In this document: piece after piece, positions 25,158 to 34,561 of the stretch | How the letters are laid out: each line of letters opens with the position of its first letter | Numbering within the stretch: the stretch's first letter is position 1 | DNA from: Microbacteriaceae bacterium PS02332 | GTDB taxonomy: Bacteria > Actinomycetota > Actinomycetes > Actinomycetales > Microbacteriaceae | Direction: 5' to 3' | Length of the DNA stretch: 64,000 bases | Assembly: GCA_029959645.1 (NCBI GenBank) | Contig: JASCOJ010000002.1 | Location: forward strand, 1 to 64,000 | Position numbers and translations under genes: made by a program | Notes under the pieces: model-generated | Seen by the model: only the letters and a program-made list of their open reading frames with translations | Databases searched by the model: none | Told to the model about the DNA's origin: nothing

Positions 25158-25937
25158 TCAGCTGCCGAGGGCGTCGATCCGTGCGAGCTCGTCCGCCGTC
25201 AGTTCGAGCGTCGCACCGGCGGCGTTCGAGCGGATGCGGTCGGGGTTGGTCGACTTCGGGATGACCACGAACTCGTGCGCGACGTGCCAGGCGACGATGA
25301 CCTGGGCGGCGTCGGCGTCGTGCGCCTCGGCGATCTCGACGAACGTCGGGTCCTGCAGGTTGCTCGCCTTGAACGGGCTGTAGCCCTCGAGGACGACTCC
25401 GCGCTCACGGAGACCGTCAGCGACCTCGCGGTCGAACTCGGCCGGGCTCCAGCGGATCTGGTTCACGGCCGGGGTCGCGCCCGTGGCGTCGATGAGCTCG
25501 TCGATCTGCGCGAGCGAGTAGTTGCTCACGCCGATCGCCTTCGTGAGCCCGGCCTCCTGCGCCTCGACGAGCTGCTGCCAGACGTCGGGACGGGCCTCGC
25601 CGTTCGGCGGCCAGTGCACGAGCCACAGGTCGAGGTGGTCGAGCCCGAGCTGGTCGAGGCTCTCCTCGATGGTGGCCCGGACGCGGTCGCTGTTGTCCGG
25701 CGGCAGCTTGGTGGTGATGAACAGGTCGTTCCGGTCGAGGCCGGAGTCGGCGATCGCCTTCCCCACCCCGCGCTGGTTCTGGTAGCCGGTGGCGGTGTCG
25801 AGGTGCCGGTAGCCGGCCTCGAGCGCGGCGGCGACGGCGGCGGGTGCGTCGGAGTCGGCGATCTGCCAGGTGCCGAAGCCGAGGAGCGGCATCGATCCCC
25901 CGGTGACGGGTACGGACGGTTGTGCGTAGTCGGTCAT
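25158..25937 (-). CDS. Aldo/keto reductase
   Basis: 259-residue NADPH-dependent oxidoreductase with a TIM-barrel fold. The catalytic tetrad region is visible: GYRHLDTATGYQNQRGVG (Asp and Tyr), FITTKLPP (Lys) and WLVHWPP (His). Later segments KAIGVSNYSLAQIDEL, VNQIRWSPAEFD and VVIPKSTNPDRIRSNAAG (NADPH phosphate binding) confirm the family, close to 2,5-diketo-gluconate-reductase-type enzymes. The substrate is unknown. CAAGGA precedes the ATG. Convergent with vapC, with the shared hairpin between them. Confidence 0.92.
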   Translation of the reverse strand: MTDYAQPSVPVTGGSMPLLGFGTWQIADSDAPAAVAAALEAGYRHLDTATGYQNQRGVGKAIADSGLDRNDLFITTKLPPDNSDRVRATIEESLDQLGLDHLDLWLVHWPPNGEARPDVWQQLVEAQEAGLTKAIGVSNYSLAQIDELIDATGATPAVNQIRWSPAEFDREVADGLRERGVVLEGYSPFKASNLQDPTFVEIAEAHDADAAQVIVAWHVAHEFVVIPKSTNPDRIRSNAAGATLELTADELARIDALGS

Positions 25938-26086
25938 GCGTCCTTGCTACCCCGGTGCCCCGCGCCGGTGTCCAGGAGGCCGTGGGTTGCTCGGCTCGCC
26001 GCGCAGGGGCACCCGGGTGTCGGTCGCGTCCGACAGGATCGTCGAGTCCCACCAGTCACACCAGCACCACCAGGAGCTCCACCCGC

Positions 26087-26878
26087 ATGACGTCCCGCCG
26101 ACGCCGCACCCGCACGACCCTCACCTCCACGACCCTGCTGCTCGTCGTCGCCCTCGGGTGGTGGGCGCTGTCGGCGTCCGGGGTGTTCACGACCCGGGGA
26201 GACGAGCCCACCGCGGCGACACCGGACGCGTCCACCCGGACGACCGTGACCGAGGCGGCGGAGCCGAGCCGGGCCTCCCGTCCGTCGGTGACGCAGACGC
26301 CTGGCGACGACGACGGGAGCGCACCCGCTGCCGCCGAGGCCCGCACCACGCTCGCCACGCTGCCCGTCAAAGGCAGCGCCCCCGCGACCGGCTACGACCG
26401 CGTCGGCGACTTCGGCACCGCCTGGCTCGACGTCGACCACAACGGCTGCGACACCCGGGACGACGTCCTGGCGCGCGACCTCTCGGACGTCGTGCGCGCC
26501 GGGCCGTGCCGGGTCGTGACCGGTGAGCTGCTGTCCCCGTACACGGGCGCACCGGTGCACTTCGTGCGGGGCGAACGGACGTCGACCCTCGTGCAGATCG
26601 ACCACGTGGTCGCCCTCGAGAACGCCTGGCGGACCGGCGCGCAGCAGCTTCCCCAGGAGCGCCGCGAGGCCCTCGCGAACGACCCGCGCAACCTGCTCGC
26701 CGTCGACCAGCACTCGAACGCACAGAAGCGGTCGAGCGACGCGGCGACCTGGCTGCCGGCGTCGAAGGCGTTCCGCTGCACCTACGTCGAGCGTCAGATC
26801 GCGGTGAAGGCGGCGTACGACCTGTGGGTCGTCCCGGCCGAGCGCAGTGCGATGGAGCGGGTGCTGGCAGCCTGCTGA
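26087..26878 (+). CDS. Secreted HNH nuclease (GmrSD C-terminal/DUF1524 type)
   Basis: 263 aa. A basic N-terminus and hydrophobic segment (TLLLVVALGWWALSASGVF, about 13-32) direct it to or through the membrane, followed by a Thr/Pro/Ala-rich linker. The catalytic part has GYDRVGDFGTAWLDVDHNGCDTRDDVLARDL, then the nuclease core QIDHVVALENAWRTGAQ and NDPRNLLAVDQHSNAQKRSSDA, i.e. DH...N...N of HNH_5/DUF1524 proteins. Likely an extracellular DNase for nutrient scavenging or competition. CAGGAG is 11 nt before the ATG. Confidence 0.85.
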   Translation: MTSRRRRTRTTLTSTTLLLVVALGWWALSASGVFTTRGDEPTAATPDASTRTTVTEAAEPSRASRPSVTQTPGDDDGSAPAAAEARTTLATLPVKGSAPATGYDRVGDFGTAWLDVDHNGCDTRDDVLARDLSDVVRAGPCRVVTGELLSPYTGAPVHFVRGERTSTLVQIDHVVALENAWRTGAQQLPQERREALANDPRNLLAVDQHSNAQKRSSDAATWLPASKAFRCTYVERQIAVKAAYDLWVVPAERSAMERVLAAC

Positions 26879-26915
26879 CCTGGCGCTCCTGAACGACAGG
26901 TGTAGCCTAAGTATC

Positions 26916-26938
26916 GGTTCATGCAGCAGCATGTAACC
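26916..26938. promoter_or_regulatory. Imperfect inverted repeat upstream of SDR gene
   Basis: GGTTCATGC (26916-26924) and GCATGTAACC (26929-26938), arms that match apart from one inserted base. AT-rich TAGCCTAAGTAT just before it could be a promoter. It may be an operator or a leader hairpin. Confidence 0.4.
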
Positions 26939-27001
26939 GGACTCGCCGCCCCGCCGCGGGACCCGAGCCCTTCATCGTCGAAGACCTCAGGAGGCCTCCC
27001 C

Positions 27002-27805
27002 ATGACCGACACCAGCTCGTCCACCACCCGTTTCACCGACCGTGTCGTCCTCATCACCGGCGGCGGCTCCGGCCTCGGTCGCGCGACCGCCGTCCGCCTC
27101 GCCACCGAGGGCGCCGCGCTCTCCCTCGTCGACGTCTCCGCCGAGGGACTCGAGGCCACGAAGGCCGCCGTCCTCGACGCCGCCGCCGACGCGCGGGTTC
27201 TCACCACCGTCGCCGACGTGTCCGACGAGGCCCAGGTCGACGCCTACGTCCGTGCCACGACCGAGCGCTTCGGCCGCATCGACGGCTTCTTCAACAACGC
27301 CGGCATCGAGGGCAAACAGAACCTCACCGAGTCGTTCACCGCCGCCGAGTTCGACAGGGTCGTGTCGATCAACCTCCGCGGGGTGTTCCTCGGCCTCGAG
27401 AAGGTCCTCGCCGTCATGCGCGAGCAGGGCTCCGGCATGGTCGTCAACACCGCCAGCGTGGGCGGCATCCGCGGCATCGGCAACCAGTCGGGCTACGCGG
27501 CCGCCAAGCACGGCGTCGTCGGCCTCACCCGCAACTCCGCCGTCGAGTACGGCCAGTACGGCATCCGCATCAACGCCATCGCGCCGGGCGCGATCTGGAC
27601 GCCGATGGTCGAGAACTCGATGAAGCAGCTGAACGCCGAGGACCCGCGCGCCGCGGCGGAGGAGTTCATCCAGGTCAACCCGACCAAGCGCTACGGCGAG
27701 GCGCCGGAGATCGCGTCGGTCGTCGCGTTCCTCCTGTCGGACGACGCGTCCTACGTCAACGCGACCGTCGTGCCGATCGACGGCGGGCAGTCGGCGAAGT
27801 ACTGA
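27002..27805 (+). CDS. Short-chain dehydrogenase/reductase
   Basis: 267-residue classical SDR. VLITGGGSGLGRATAVRLA (TGxxxGxG cofactor loop), FFNNAGIEG (NAG motif), NTASVGGIRG with the catalytic Ser, and YAAAKHGVVGLTRNSA (YxxxK) are all present; NAIAPGAIWTPM follows. An Asp after the second strand (SLVDVSAEG) favours NAD over NADP. The substrate is not predictable. AGGAGG 8 nt upstream of the ATG is an ideal ribosome binding site. Single gene, with a possible operator 65 nt upstream and a terminator hairpin immediately after the stop. Confidence 0.92.
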   Translation: MTDTSSSTTRFTDRVVLITGGGSGLGRATAVRLATEGAALSLVDVSAEGLEATKAAVLDAAADARVLTTVADVSDEAQVDAYVRATTERFGRIDGFFNNAGIEGKQNLTESFTAAEFDRVVSINLRGVFLGLEKVLAVMREQGSGMVVNTASVGGIRGIGNQSGYAAAKHGVVGLTRNSAVEYGQYGIRINAIAPGAIWTPMVENSMKQLNAEDPRAAAEEFIQVNPTKRYGEAPEIASVVAFLLSDDASYVNATVVPIDGGQSAKY

Positions 27806-27808
27806 CAG

Positions 27809-27827
27809 AGGCCCGGGCCCCGGGCCT
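27809..27827 (+). terminator. GC hairpin after SDR gene
   Basis: AGGCCCGG-GCC-CCGGGCCT, a perfect 8-bp stem starting 4 nt after the stop codon. Confidence 0.55.
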
Positions 27828-28305
27828 TGGACTGGAGGCCCGGATCACTCCGCTACAACGTTTGCCGAGATTGGTCGGCCCAACCGTCTAATGCTCCTCA
27901 CCGCCGCGTGCGCCCCACTGACCCAGCCTCCGATCAGCACCAACGGAGAGGACGTCCGCGCAGCCGGCGGAACCCACGCCCCTCGCTGCTGCTGAACCTG
28001 CCTCGTCGAAGTGCCAGAGGTTCCGCTGTGTCCAACACCTTTCGACCGCCAGCACCAATCGCATCCCGGGGGCGAGTAGCGTCAGACTTCCCTCACCGAG
28101 CGGCGTCGCCTCGTTCCCCTGGCTATACGCAGCGCAATCCGACGCTGATACATCTGAAGTGGAGGAAAGGCGCTCTCGTCAGGACGGCTCCTTGAAAGCT
28201 CGCCTAGCTGCGTCGCAAAATAGCATCTCTTGGCTGCTCAATTAGCGGACCGCCGGGAAGCTTCGCGTTGAGGTAGTTCGGCGCGATCAGAGCCAGACTC
28301 CACCA
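27828..28305. other. Gene-free stretch at left edge of low-GC island
   Basis: About 480 nt without a credible gene. GC falls gradually from left to right. A 122-codon plus-strand frame exists but has only Arg/Pro/Ser-rich, domain-free sequence. I see no tRNA, integrase remnant or clear direct repeat that would mark an attachment site. Confidence 0.55.
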
Positions 28306-28947
28306 CTAGGACCACCCCGGCGGTGAAGGAAACCCCCGGGATACAGCATATTGACGCAGTGCCTCGGTATACTCGACGTCATCACCGCACGCTTCTTCGA
28401 TCAACTCCGCGAGCAATTCCTTATGTCCCGGCCGGAGTTCTTTCATCCAAGAAACAACAATCATCTCCAGCTTTTCAATCTGGTTCATACGTCCCAAAAT
28501 TAAAGGCACCAACGCCTTCATTTTCAGCTTATGCAACGTCACCACCCCTCGTGAGTCACCGCCTCTCGCGAACAACGCAGGTCCGCTGAACACAAAATGC
28601 TGCTTCAGATCATCCTTATAGGGATCGAGGATGCGCAAGTCAATTTCGTCGCTCCAGTACGCTCCTTTACTAGTGTTGCATCTTTGACAACAGTATCCGA
28701 GATTATCCCAATCCAAAGCTCGCTCCGGAAAACGTGATTTGGGCGCGATGTGCTCTACCGCACCGTAACTCACATCTTCCATGAAAGATTCGCAGTACAT
28801 GCATTTACTTTTCGCGTCGCGCCGCAAGCCCGCAACGATGTCGGCGTGCCTCCAGGAACTTTTGCCATCCTCGACAAACGCCTCCTGCTGAGCGGCGCGA
28901 TCCGACTCGAGAACCGGCGGAACGGGACCGCGCGAGATTGATCTCAA
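28306..28947 (-). CDS. HNH endonuclease, Septu PtuB-like
   Basis: 213 aa. The HNH core is clear: CMYCESFMEDVSYGAVEHIAP (first Cys pair and catalytic His), then LDWDNLGYCCQRCNTSKGAYW (Asn and second Cys pair) between residues about 48 and 105. The C-terminal half is helical. An HNH protein of this size directly following an AAA-type ATPase gene is the arrangement of the Septu antiphage system (PtuA ATPase, PtuB nuclease). TTG 28947 overlaps the ATPase stop (TTGA), giving coupling. Base composition is markedly lower in GC than the flanking genes, indicating horizontal acquisition. Confidence 0.78.
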   Translation of the reverse strand: MRSISRGPVPPVLESDRAAQQEAFVEDGKSSWRHADIVAGLRRDAKSKCMYCESFMEDVSYGAVEHIAPKSRFPERALDWDNLGYCCQRCNTSKGAYWSDEIDLRILDPYKDDLKQHFVFSGPALFARGGDSRGVVTLHKLKMKALVPLILGRMNQIEKLEMIVVSWMKELRPGHKELLAELIEEACGDDVEYTEALRQYAVSRGFPSPPGWS

Positions 28948-30476
28948 GCGTCAGCCCTCGTGTCAATGGCGTCGATAGCGGCGGGGAACTGCCGCTCGAG
29001 ACCCAGAGATGCCAGGCGCTCCTTCAAAGCACGCAAGTCCTCCACCGTCGGGTCGTCTGGCGTGGCAGCAATAGCAGCAGATATGTCTCGCTCGGCCCAG
29101 AGAGCGAGCGGGCTATCGAGCCCCAACACCTTTGTCAGCGTCTCGTCGGGTGTCGCCGCCGCATTGAACGTCTCGAGCCGACGCGAACTTACTCTCCCGC
29201 GATCATCCCGCTCAAGGGCATAGATGAACGCGTCGGAGTCGGCAGTTACGATGAAGGGACTATGCGTTGCAAGTACAAACCGCACCTTTGGGAAGGAGCG
29301 GAGGAGTGCTGGGATGACGGACCGTTGCACCGAAGGGTGAAGATGATTCTCCGGCTCATCGATAACGACAGTGAATGCCTCCGCCCCCCTGCTCCGTAAA
29401 AAGATCTGCCACGAAAGCTCGAGCAACGCGCTGATACCGCCTGAAGCAGCCTCGAGAGGGAATTCCGATCCCGCGCAGGTGAGGTAGAGCTCCCCGTCGG
29501 CGACAACTAAGCGCTCGAAGTGCAATTCCTCGGGCAGGAGTTGACTAAGAATTGCCTGGAAGCCCTCCCAGATGGATCTTGCTTCCACATTGGGACGAAC
29601 GGCTTGATTGCCGTAACCGTACAGCGCCGCGCTCACCAGACCCTCCTTCATTCGATACAACGGTGAGAACTGCGAATTCGAGCCTTGATAGCGAGTTTGT
29701 ACTTCTGAAGCAAATTGTTGAAGCAAGGCTTCGGATTCTGAAAAGCGTGCAGGCAAATTCTGCAATTGCAGATAGTTACTCACGGATCGATGGCTAGAAA
29801 TGTAGATTCCTGGAACGGGCTGCTGATTAACCATTTGCGGGTAGACGACAGTAACTCCAGGCGCGCCGACCGTCGACTCAGCCATGGATGCAGTGGCACC
29901 ATTGCTGTAAACCAGCTTCCCGATCTTCGCGGAAGACGAGGATGAACTGCTCTTCCCAGAATTAATCAATTGGGCCGACCAATTGAAATGCGATGAGAGC
30001 AAATTTAGTAGCGTAGTCTTACCAGCAGCGTTCACACCAGTGAGAACCGTAAGGCGATCATGAAAAATAATATCGATCTCAGCGAACTGCCGCCAATCTT
30101 GGACCGTCAATCGCGAGAAAGTGTTGTGCGAGGTCCAGATACCACGAGCTAGCGCTTCGTTGAATTCCTGTCGCTCGAACCAGGCGGCGGCACCCTTGGT
30201 TTCAAGGCTCACGGGAGCCGTGGGACGTCGCATAACAGCCGCCCGCCCATCTGATCTGACTGTCAGCATCCACGGGTCTGGTCGCTCGACGTAGGCGACG
30301 TCATCGAGCAGGTCGATCGCTTGCGCGGAGAGCGTTTGTTGGTTCGGATCGGGGCTTCCCATTGATGTGAACCCTCCGACTGTTCCGAAGACCACCTCCA
30401 GGGGCACCGACTCGTTGTGGGCGGACAGTAGGCGAAGCACCTCGGTTGCACGTTCCAAGACGGCAGCTACATTCAC
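28944..30476 (-). CDS. AAA/SMC-like ATPase, Septu PtuA-like
   Basis: 510 aa. After an N-terminal domain of about 110 residues that reads like a winged helix (VLERATEVLRLLSAHNESVP, WMLTVRSDGRAAV), an OLD/SMC-type ATPase follows: Walker A TGVNAAGKTTLLNLLSSHF, ABC-type signature ASGGISALLELSWQ, Walker B FTVVIDEPENHLHPSVQR and the switch RFVLATHSPFI. A seven-serine run interrupts the lobe. No TOPRIM domain is present, which separates it from OLD/GajA nucleases. AGGATCGTGGT precedes the GTG start. With the following HNH gene it fits Septu; a retron-type origin is unlikely because no reverse transcriptase is nearby. Confidence 0.78.
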   Translation of the reverse strand: MNVAAVLERATEVLRLLSAHNESVPLEVVFGTVGGFTSMGSPDPNQQTLSAQAIDLLDDVAYVERPDPWMLTVRSDGRAAVMRRPTAPVSLETKGAAAWFERQEFNEALARGIWTSHNTFSRLTVQDWRQFAEIDIIFHDRLTVLTGVNAAGKTTLLNLLSSHFNWSAQLINSGKSSSSSSSAKIGKLVYSNGATASMAESTVGAPGVTVVYPQMVNQQPVPGIYISSHRSVSNYLQLQNLPARFSESEALLQQFASEVQTRYQGSNSQFSPLYRMKEGLVSAALYGYGNQAVRPNVEARSIWEGFQAILSQLLPEELHFERLVVADGELYLTCAGSEFPLEAASGGISALLELSWQIFLRSRGAEAFTVVIDEPENHLHPSVQRSVIPALLRSFPKVRFVLATHSPFIVTADSDAFIYALERDDRGRVSSRRLETFNAAATPDETLTKVLGLDSPLALWAERDISAAIAATPDDPTVEDLRALKERLASLGLERQFPAAIDAIDTRADA

Positions 30477-31051
30477 ACCACGATCCTAAAGCGTTGGTTC
30501 ATCAACGACCCCCATGGCCGCGGTGATGAGCTCCGGCCGCACGGAGAGCGGTACTCTTGTTGTTCCCACGAGCCGGTGGGTTACTCACCGAGGACTGCGC
30601 GATCCCGGAGTTCTGTCCCGCCCGATCAGCGGCGAGCTCTCACTGAAGAAGAATCGACGCTCGCTTCCGTGTCGGTCGAACATCTAGTCCTGATGGGTCG
30701 GCTACGACACGCTGTGTTCAGTGCGTGGACCACTGCGAACCGGTGCCCCGGTCAGCGCGACGCAGGCAAGGCCGACGCCGCGGAGGCCGCGAAGTTCGCC
30801 CAGGGCCTTCTCGGAAGATGACCCGTCGCCGGAGTCAGGGTTGTCACGCTGCGGCACCGATTTGCGCGGGAAGGTCCGACTTCTTCAATTCGGAGGCGGA
30901 GGCACTCCTTCAGTGCCCTATGGACCCGAAACGAAGCGCGGAGGGCCATCAGGTTGCACTGGGCACCGTCGGAAGGAAACGGCCTTTCCCGAGGCAGGCA
31001 CGTCGCGCCTGAGTCGTATGGGCCGGTTAGAAAGCGATGTTATGTCGAACC
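30477..31051. other. Gene-free stretch right of the Septu-like pair
   Basis: About 575 nt. It presumably holds the promoter of the ATPase gene at its left end and the 3' flank of the nuclease-helicase gene at its right. Short plus-strand frames (for instance 30576-30821) show no domain, no ribosome binding site and no codon bias; I do not call them. Confidence 0.55.
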
Positions 31052-34000
31052 TCACGCCCGCGGCGACACCAACTCGATGAACCGCGACAGCAGCGCCAGC
31101 CCCGGGATCGACGGCGGCAGCGCGGTCGTCAGCGCCGGCGAGTACACGAGGTACGCCGCCCACTTCGCCCGTGACAGCGCCACGTTCAACCGGTTCGGCA
31201 TGAGCAGGAAGTCCAGCCCGCGTGGGATGTCCGCCGCTGAGGACGCGGCCAACGACGTGATCGAGACCACGGCCTCCCGGCCCTGGAACAGGTCGACGGT
31301 CCCGACCTGCGTGCCGCGGAACCCGGCTGCGTCGAGTGCCTCGCGGATCACCGCACCCTGCGCGTTGTAGGGCGCGACGACGATGACGTCCTCGTCGGTC
31401 AGCTTGCGCGTGCCTCGGTCGTCCGTCCAGGTCCGCCGGACGACGTCCGCCACGAGGGCGACGACCCGCGCCGCTTCCTCCGGCGACGAGGTCGTGTTCC
31501 CCGCGTGCACGATCGGCACCGGGTGCACCCCGGGCTCGATCCCGTCGAGGTGCCGCCCGGAGACCATCGACGCGAGCTGCCCGTCGTAGGAGAGCCCCGA
31601 CACCGCCGCGGTCAGTGCCGGCTCCATCCGCCGAGTCTTCGCGAGGAAGTACCCGAACTCCGGCGGCAGCACGTGCTCGCCGTCCGCCAGCCACCCGAGC
31701 GCGGACTGGTCGACCGGCTCCGGGTGGGACCCCTGCGACACCTGGGGCAGCTGCTGCGGGTCGCCGAGCAGGAGCAGGCGGGACGCGGCGACGGCGGAGG
31801 CGATGGTCGGCGCGAGGGAGAACTGCCCGGCCTCGTCGACGACGAGCAGGTCCAGGGAGCGCCGACCGATCGTCGCGTCGTTCGCGAACGTCCACGCGGT
31901 CCCGCCGACGACCCCACCGGTGCCCGTGTCGGCGCAGGACTGCAGGAACGCGGCGATCGCTGCGCCGTTCTTCACCGGCGTCCACGCCGCGGCCTCGATC
32001 TCCTCGGCGTCGGCCCCGCTCTTCGGCTGCTTCACCACGCGGTCGGCCGGCACCCCGGCGGCGATGACCGCGTCGAGGAAGTTCTCGCTCGTCGCGTGCG
32101 ACTGCCCGACGACGCCGACTCGCCAGCCGTGCTCGCGCACCAGCTTCGCGACGACGTTCGACCCGACGTACGTCTTGCCGGTGCCGGGAGGCCCCTGGAT
32201 CGCCAGGTACGACCAGTCCAGCCCGAGCATGGTCGCCACCACGGCGCCGACCGTGTCGTCCCCGACGACCGGCGCCAGCGCCCCGCGCGGCGGCACCCGG
32301 CGGAGGAGATCGAGCGCCGGGTCGGGGAGCATCTCCGGGAGGGCGTCGAGCACCGACGCGCCCCACTCCGCGATCGCCTCCGGCTGCGGCTTCGCCCGGG
32401 GCGGCGACGACGGTGCCAAGGCGACCGGGAAGTCCGCGTGCGGCTCTCCGCCGCCGACCGGCAGTCGTTCGAGGAGCAGCACCTCGGTGGCGTTCCCGTT
32501 GTCGCGCACCTCGAGGATCGTCGCCCGGTCCGTGCCGGCCTTCGAGCCCGGCCCGGGCGCGGGGAGCGACGCCGGAAGTGGGTCGTCGTAGACGAGGTGG
32601 GGCGCGCCTCCAGGCCGGAGCCGCGAGCCGGGCGCGAGCGTCCCCGACACCCGGATCTCTCGTGACTGCGACCGCGCACGCGGCATCGTCGCCCAGTCGC
32701 GCTCGACGGACGCACGCTCGACGACCAGGACGTCCCGGGTGTCCGCCCACTCTTCGACGGGACTGCGGAGGCGGTCGAAGTGGTCCTGCCAGAAGGTCTT
32801 CGCCTCGCGACGGTGGTAGTCGATCGCGGCCGCGGCGAGCGCCAACGCGGTCTGGTCGGGCGTGCGGTCGAGGGCGTCGACGTCCGCCAGGTACTCGGTG
32901 AGCGCGACCGTCACCGGGTTCGGCTCGCGCTCGACGGGGACGGGCGGGAGGCCCTCCAACTCGACCACGCTCGTCGCGTCCGGCGCGTGCTCGGCGCGCA
33001 GCTCCAGCAACCAGTCGCGGAGGCGCAGCGTCGACCGGCAGTCGTAGGCGTTGTAGTCGGCGACCTGGTCGAGCTGCCTCTGCCCCTCGGCGGAGTCACC
33101 GTCCCGGAGCTCCTCGATCGCGTCGACGTAGGCGGTGATGCTGTCCGCCGCGTTCGTCACGTCGCTCAGCCGCAGGTCGTCGCCCATGTATAACGGCTCG
33201 AGCTTCTTGATCGAGTAGCTGCGGCTGCCGACGACCAGCGCCTTCCGCACGATCGGGTAGAGGTCGACGAGGACCCCGGTTCGGAGGAGGTCGTCCACCG
33301 TTTCCTCCCCCACCCCGTGCCGCGCGGCGAGGGACAGCAGGTGCGTTCGCTCGTACGAGGCGTAGTGGTAAATGTGCATGCCCGGGTACTGCTGGCGGCG
33401 CTCCTCGATGAACGCGAGGAAGTCTTCGAGCGCCCGCCGCTCGTCGCGGATCGTGTGCGCCCAGAACGCGCGGAACTCGGCCTGGTCGTCGACGAGGCCG
33501 AACAGGTAGTCGAGGCCCCAGTGCACGCCGTCCTCGGTGTGCAGGGGGTCGCCCTCGAAGTCGAAGAAGACGTCACCGGCGTCCGGTGCCGGGATCGCGT
33601 CGAGGGCGCGGGGGTCGAGGACGTCGAAGGCGGGGCGCTTGGGCGCGCCGTCGCCGCTGTTCTTGCTCACGTCGCGACGCGCGTTCCGCTCGGTGTCGAT
33701 CTGGAGGCTCGCCTGCCGCACCAGCCGCTCCTGCGTCGACCGCGGGAGACCAGGCACCGAGGCGGTCCGGACCGCCAGGTCGTCGATCGTCCGCACCCCC
33801 TGCCGGATCAGCTTCGTCCGCTGGTCGAGACGCATGCCCGCGACGAGGACCAGGTCGCGGTGCTGCTCGACCTGCTGCTGGCAGGCGCTGCACCGGCCGC
33901 AGGAGCTGTACCGCGGGTCGCCCCACTCGAGCGGATCCTGCGCTCCCAGCCGTTCGTCGATCACCCGGTCGAGCTCGGCCCGCTGCGTGCGGTACACCGG

Positions 34001-34561
34001 CGCGATGTCGGCGAGGTCGTGCGTGGTCGTCGTCCGATCGCCCAGCACGAGGTGCACCTGCGCGCCCGTCGGGATGCCGTTCGCCTGCATCTGCTCGGCG
34101 TAGGCGGCGAGCTGCAGCAGGGCGCTGATCTTGGCGTGCCGGGCGAGCTTCGTGTCGTAGACCTCGTACTCGCCGCGGTCGTTGCGCATGATGAAGTCCG
34201 CGAACCCGATGAAGCCGGCGCTGTGCTCGGTCGGCGGGGCGTGGAAGGTCGGCTGGAAGAGGACGTCGGCACCGTCCCGCATCGCCTGGATCGCTGCGGC
34301 TGCCGCCTCCGGGTACTGCGGCGGGGCCGGGCGTTCGAACTCGACGACGTCGTGCGTCTGCCGGAGTGCCTCGAGGTGGTCGGCCTCGTGCTGGTCCCCG
34401 AGGCGCGCGGTGCGGTCGAGCATGTCGTCGTGCTCGTCAGGCAGGGGCTCACTCCGGCCGAGCTTGGCGTCGAGTCGGCGGAGGAAGGCCCACTCGCACG
34501 TCGCCCACGTGGTGAGGTCGCTCGGGCTGAGCAGCGCTCGGCCGCTCTCGGTGATCTGCAT
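31052..34561 (-). CDS. RecB-like nuclease fused to SF1 DNA/RNA helicase (TM0106 family)
   Basis: 1169 aa. N-terminus: predicted RecB-family nuclease (LSPSDLTTWATCEWAFLRRL, then FADFIMRNDRGEYEVYDTKLA, and a Cys cluster YSSCGRCSACQ typical of an Fe-S or zinc site). Middle: an RNase-H-like exonuclease region (DVFFDFEGDPLHTEDG, YNAYDCRSTLRLRDW). C-terminus: Dna2/NAM7-type helicase with LAIQGPPGTGKTYVGSNVV (about 792), LLVVDEAGQFSL, LLLGDPQQLPQVSQG, TVDLFQGREA and MPNRLNVALSRAKW. Probably DNA end processing. ATG 34561 has GGGGAG 4 nt upstream; the ATG at 34612 lacks one. Confidence 0.88.
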   Translation of the reverse strand: MQITESGRALLSPSDLTTWATCEWAFLRRLDAKLGRSEPLPDEHDDMLDRTARLGDQHEADHLEALRQTHDVVEFERPAPPQYPEAAAAAIQAMRDGADVLFQPTFHAPPTEHSAGFIGFADFIMRNDRGEYEVYDTKLARHAKISALLQLAAYAEQMQANGIPTGAQVHLVLGDRTTTTHDLADIAPVYRTQRAELDRVIDERLGAQDPLEWGDPRYSSCGRCSACQQQVEQHRDLVLVAGMRLDQRTKLIRQGVRTIDDLAVRTASVPGLPRSTQERLVRQASLQIDTERNARRDVSKNSGDGAPKRPAFDVLDPRALDAIPAPDAGDVFFDFEGDPLHTEDGVHWGLDYLFGLVDDQAEFRAFWAHTIRDERRALEDFLAFIEERRQQYPGMHIYHYASYERTHLLSLAARHGVGEETVDDLLRTGVLVDLYPIVRKALVVGSRSYSIKKLEPLYMGDDLRLSDVTNAADSITAYVDAIEELRDGDSAEGQRQLDQVADYNAYDCRSTLRLRDWLLELRAEHAPDATSVVELEGLPPVPVEREPNPVTVALTEYLADVDALDRTPDQTALALAAAAIDYHRREAKTFWQDHFDRLRSPVEEWADTRDVLVVERASVERDWATMPRARSQSREIRVSGTLAPGSRLRPGGAPHLVYDDPLPASLPAPGPGSKAGTDRATILEVRDNGNATEVLLLERLPVGGGEPHADFPVALAPSSPPRAKPQPEAIAEWGASVLDALPEMLPDPALDLLRRVPPRGALAPVVGDDTVGAVVATMLGLDWSYLAIQGPPGTGKTYVGSNVVAKLVREHGWRVGVVGQSHATSENFLDAVIAAGVPADRVVKQPKSGADAEEIEAAAWTPVKNGAAIAAFLQSCADTGTGGVVGGTAWTFANDATIGRRSLDLLVVDEAGQFSLAPTIASAVAASRLLLLGDPQQLPQVSQGSHPEPVDQSALGWLADGEHVLPPEFGYFLAKTRRMEPALTAAVSGLSYDGQLASMVSGRHLDGIEPGVHPVPIVHAGNTTSSPEEAARVVALVADVVRRTWTDDRGTRKLTDEDVIVVAPYNAQGAVIREALDAAGFRGTQVGTVDLFQGREAVVSITSLAASSAADIPRGLDFLLMPNRLNVALSRAKWAAYLVYSPALTTALPPSIPGLALLSRFIELVSPRA

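Noticed and set aside
27827-28195. 122-codon frame after the SDR gene
   Set aside because: Starts inside the terminator hairpin region; Arg/Ser/Pro-rich without domain or start signal.
28306-30476. Retron or Gabija interpretation of the ATPase/HNH pair
   Set aside because: No reverse transcriptase or structured ncRNA is visible next to it, and the ATPase lacks a TOPRIM nuclease domain; Septu fits better.
30576-31080. Small plus-strand frames right of the Septu-like pair
   Set aside because: No ribosome binding site, no domain, mixed codon use; not distinguishable from chance.
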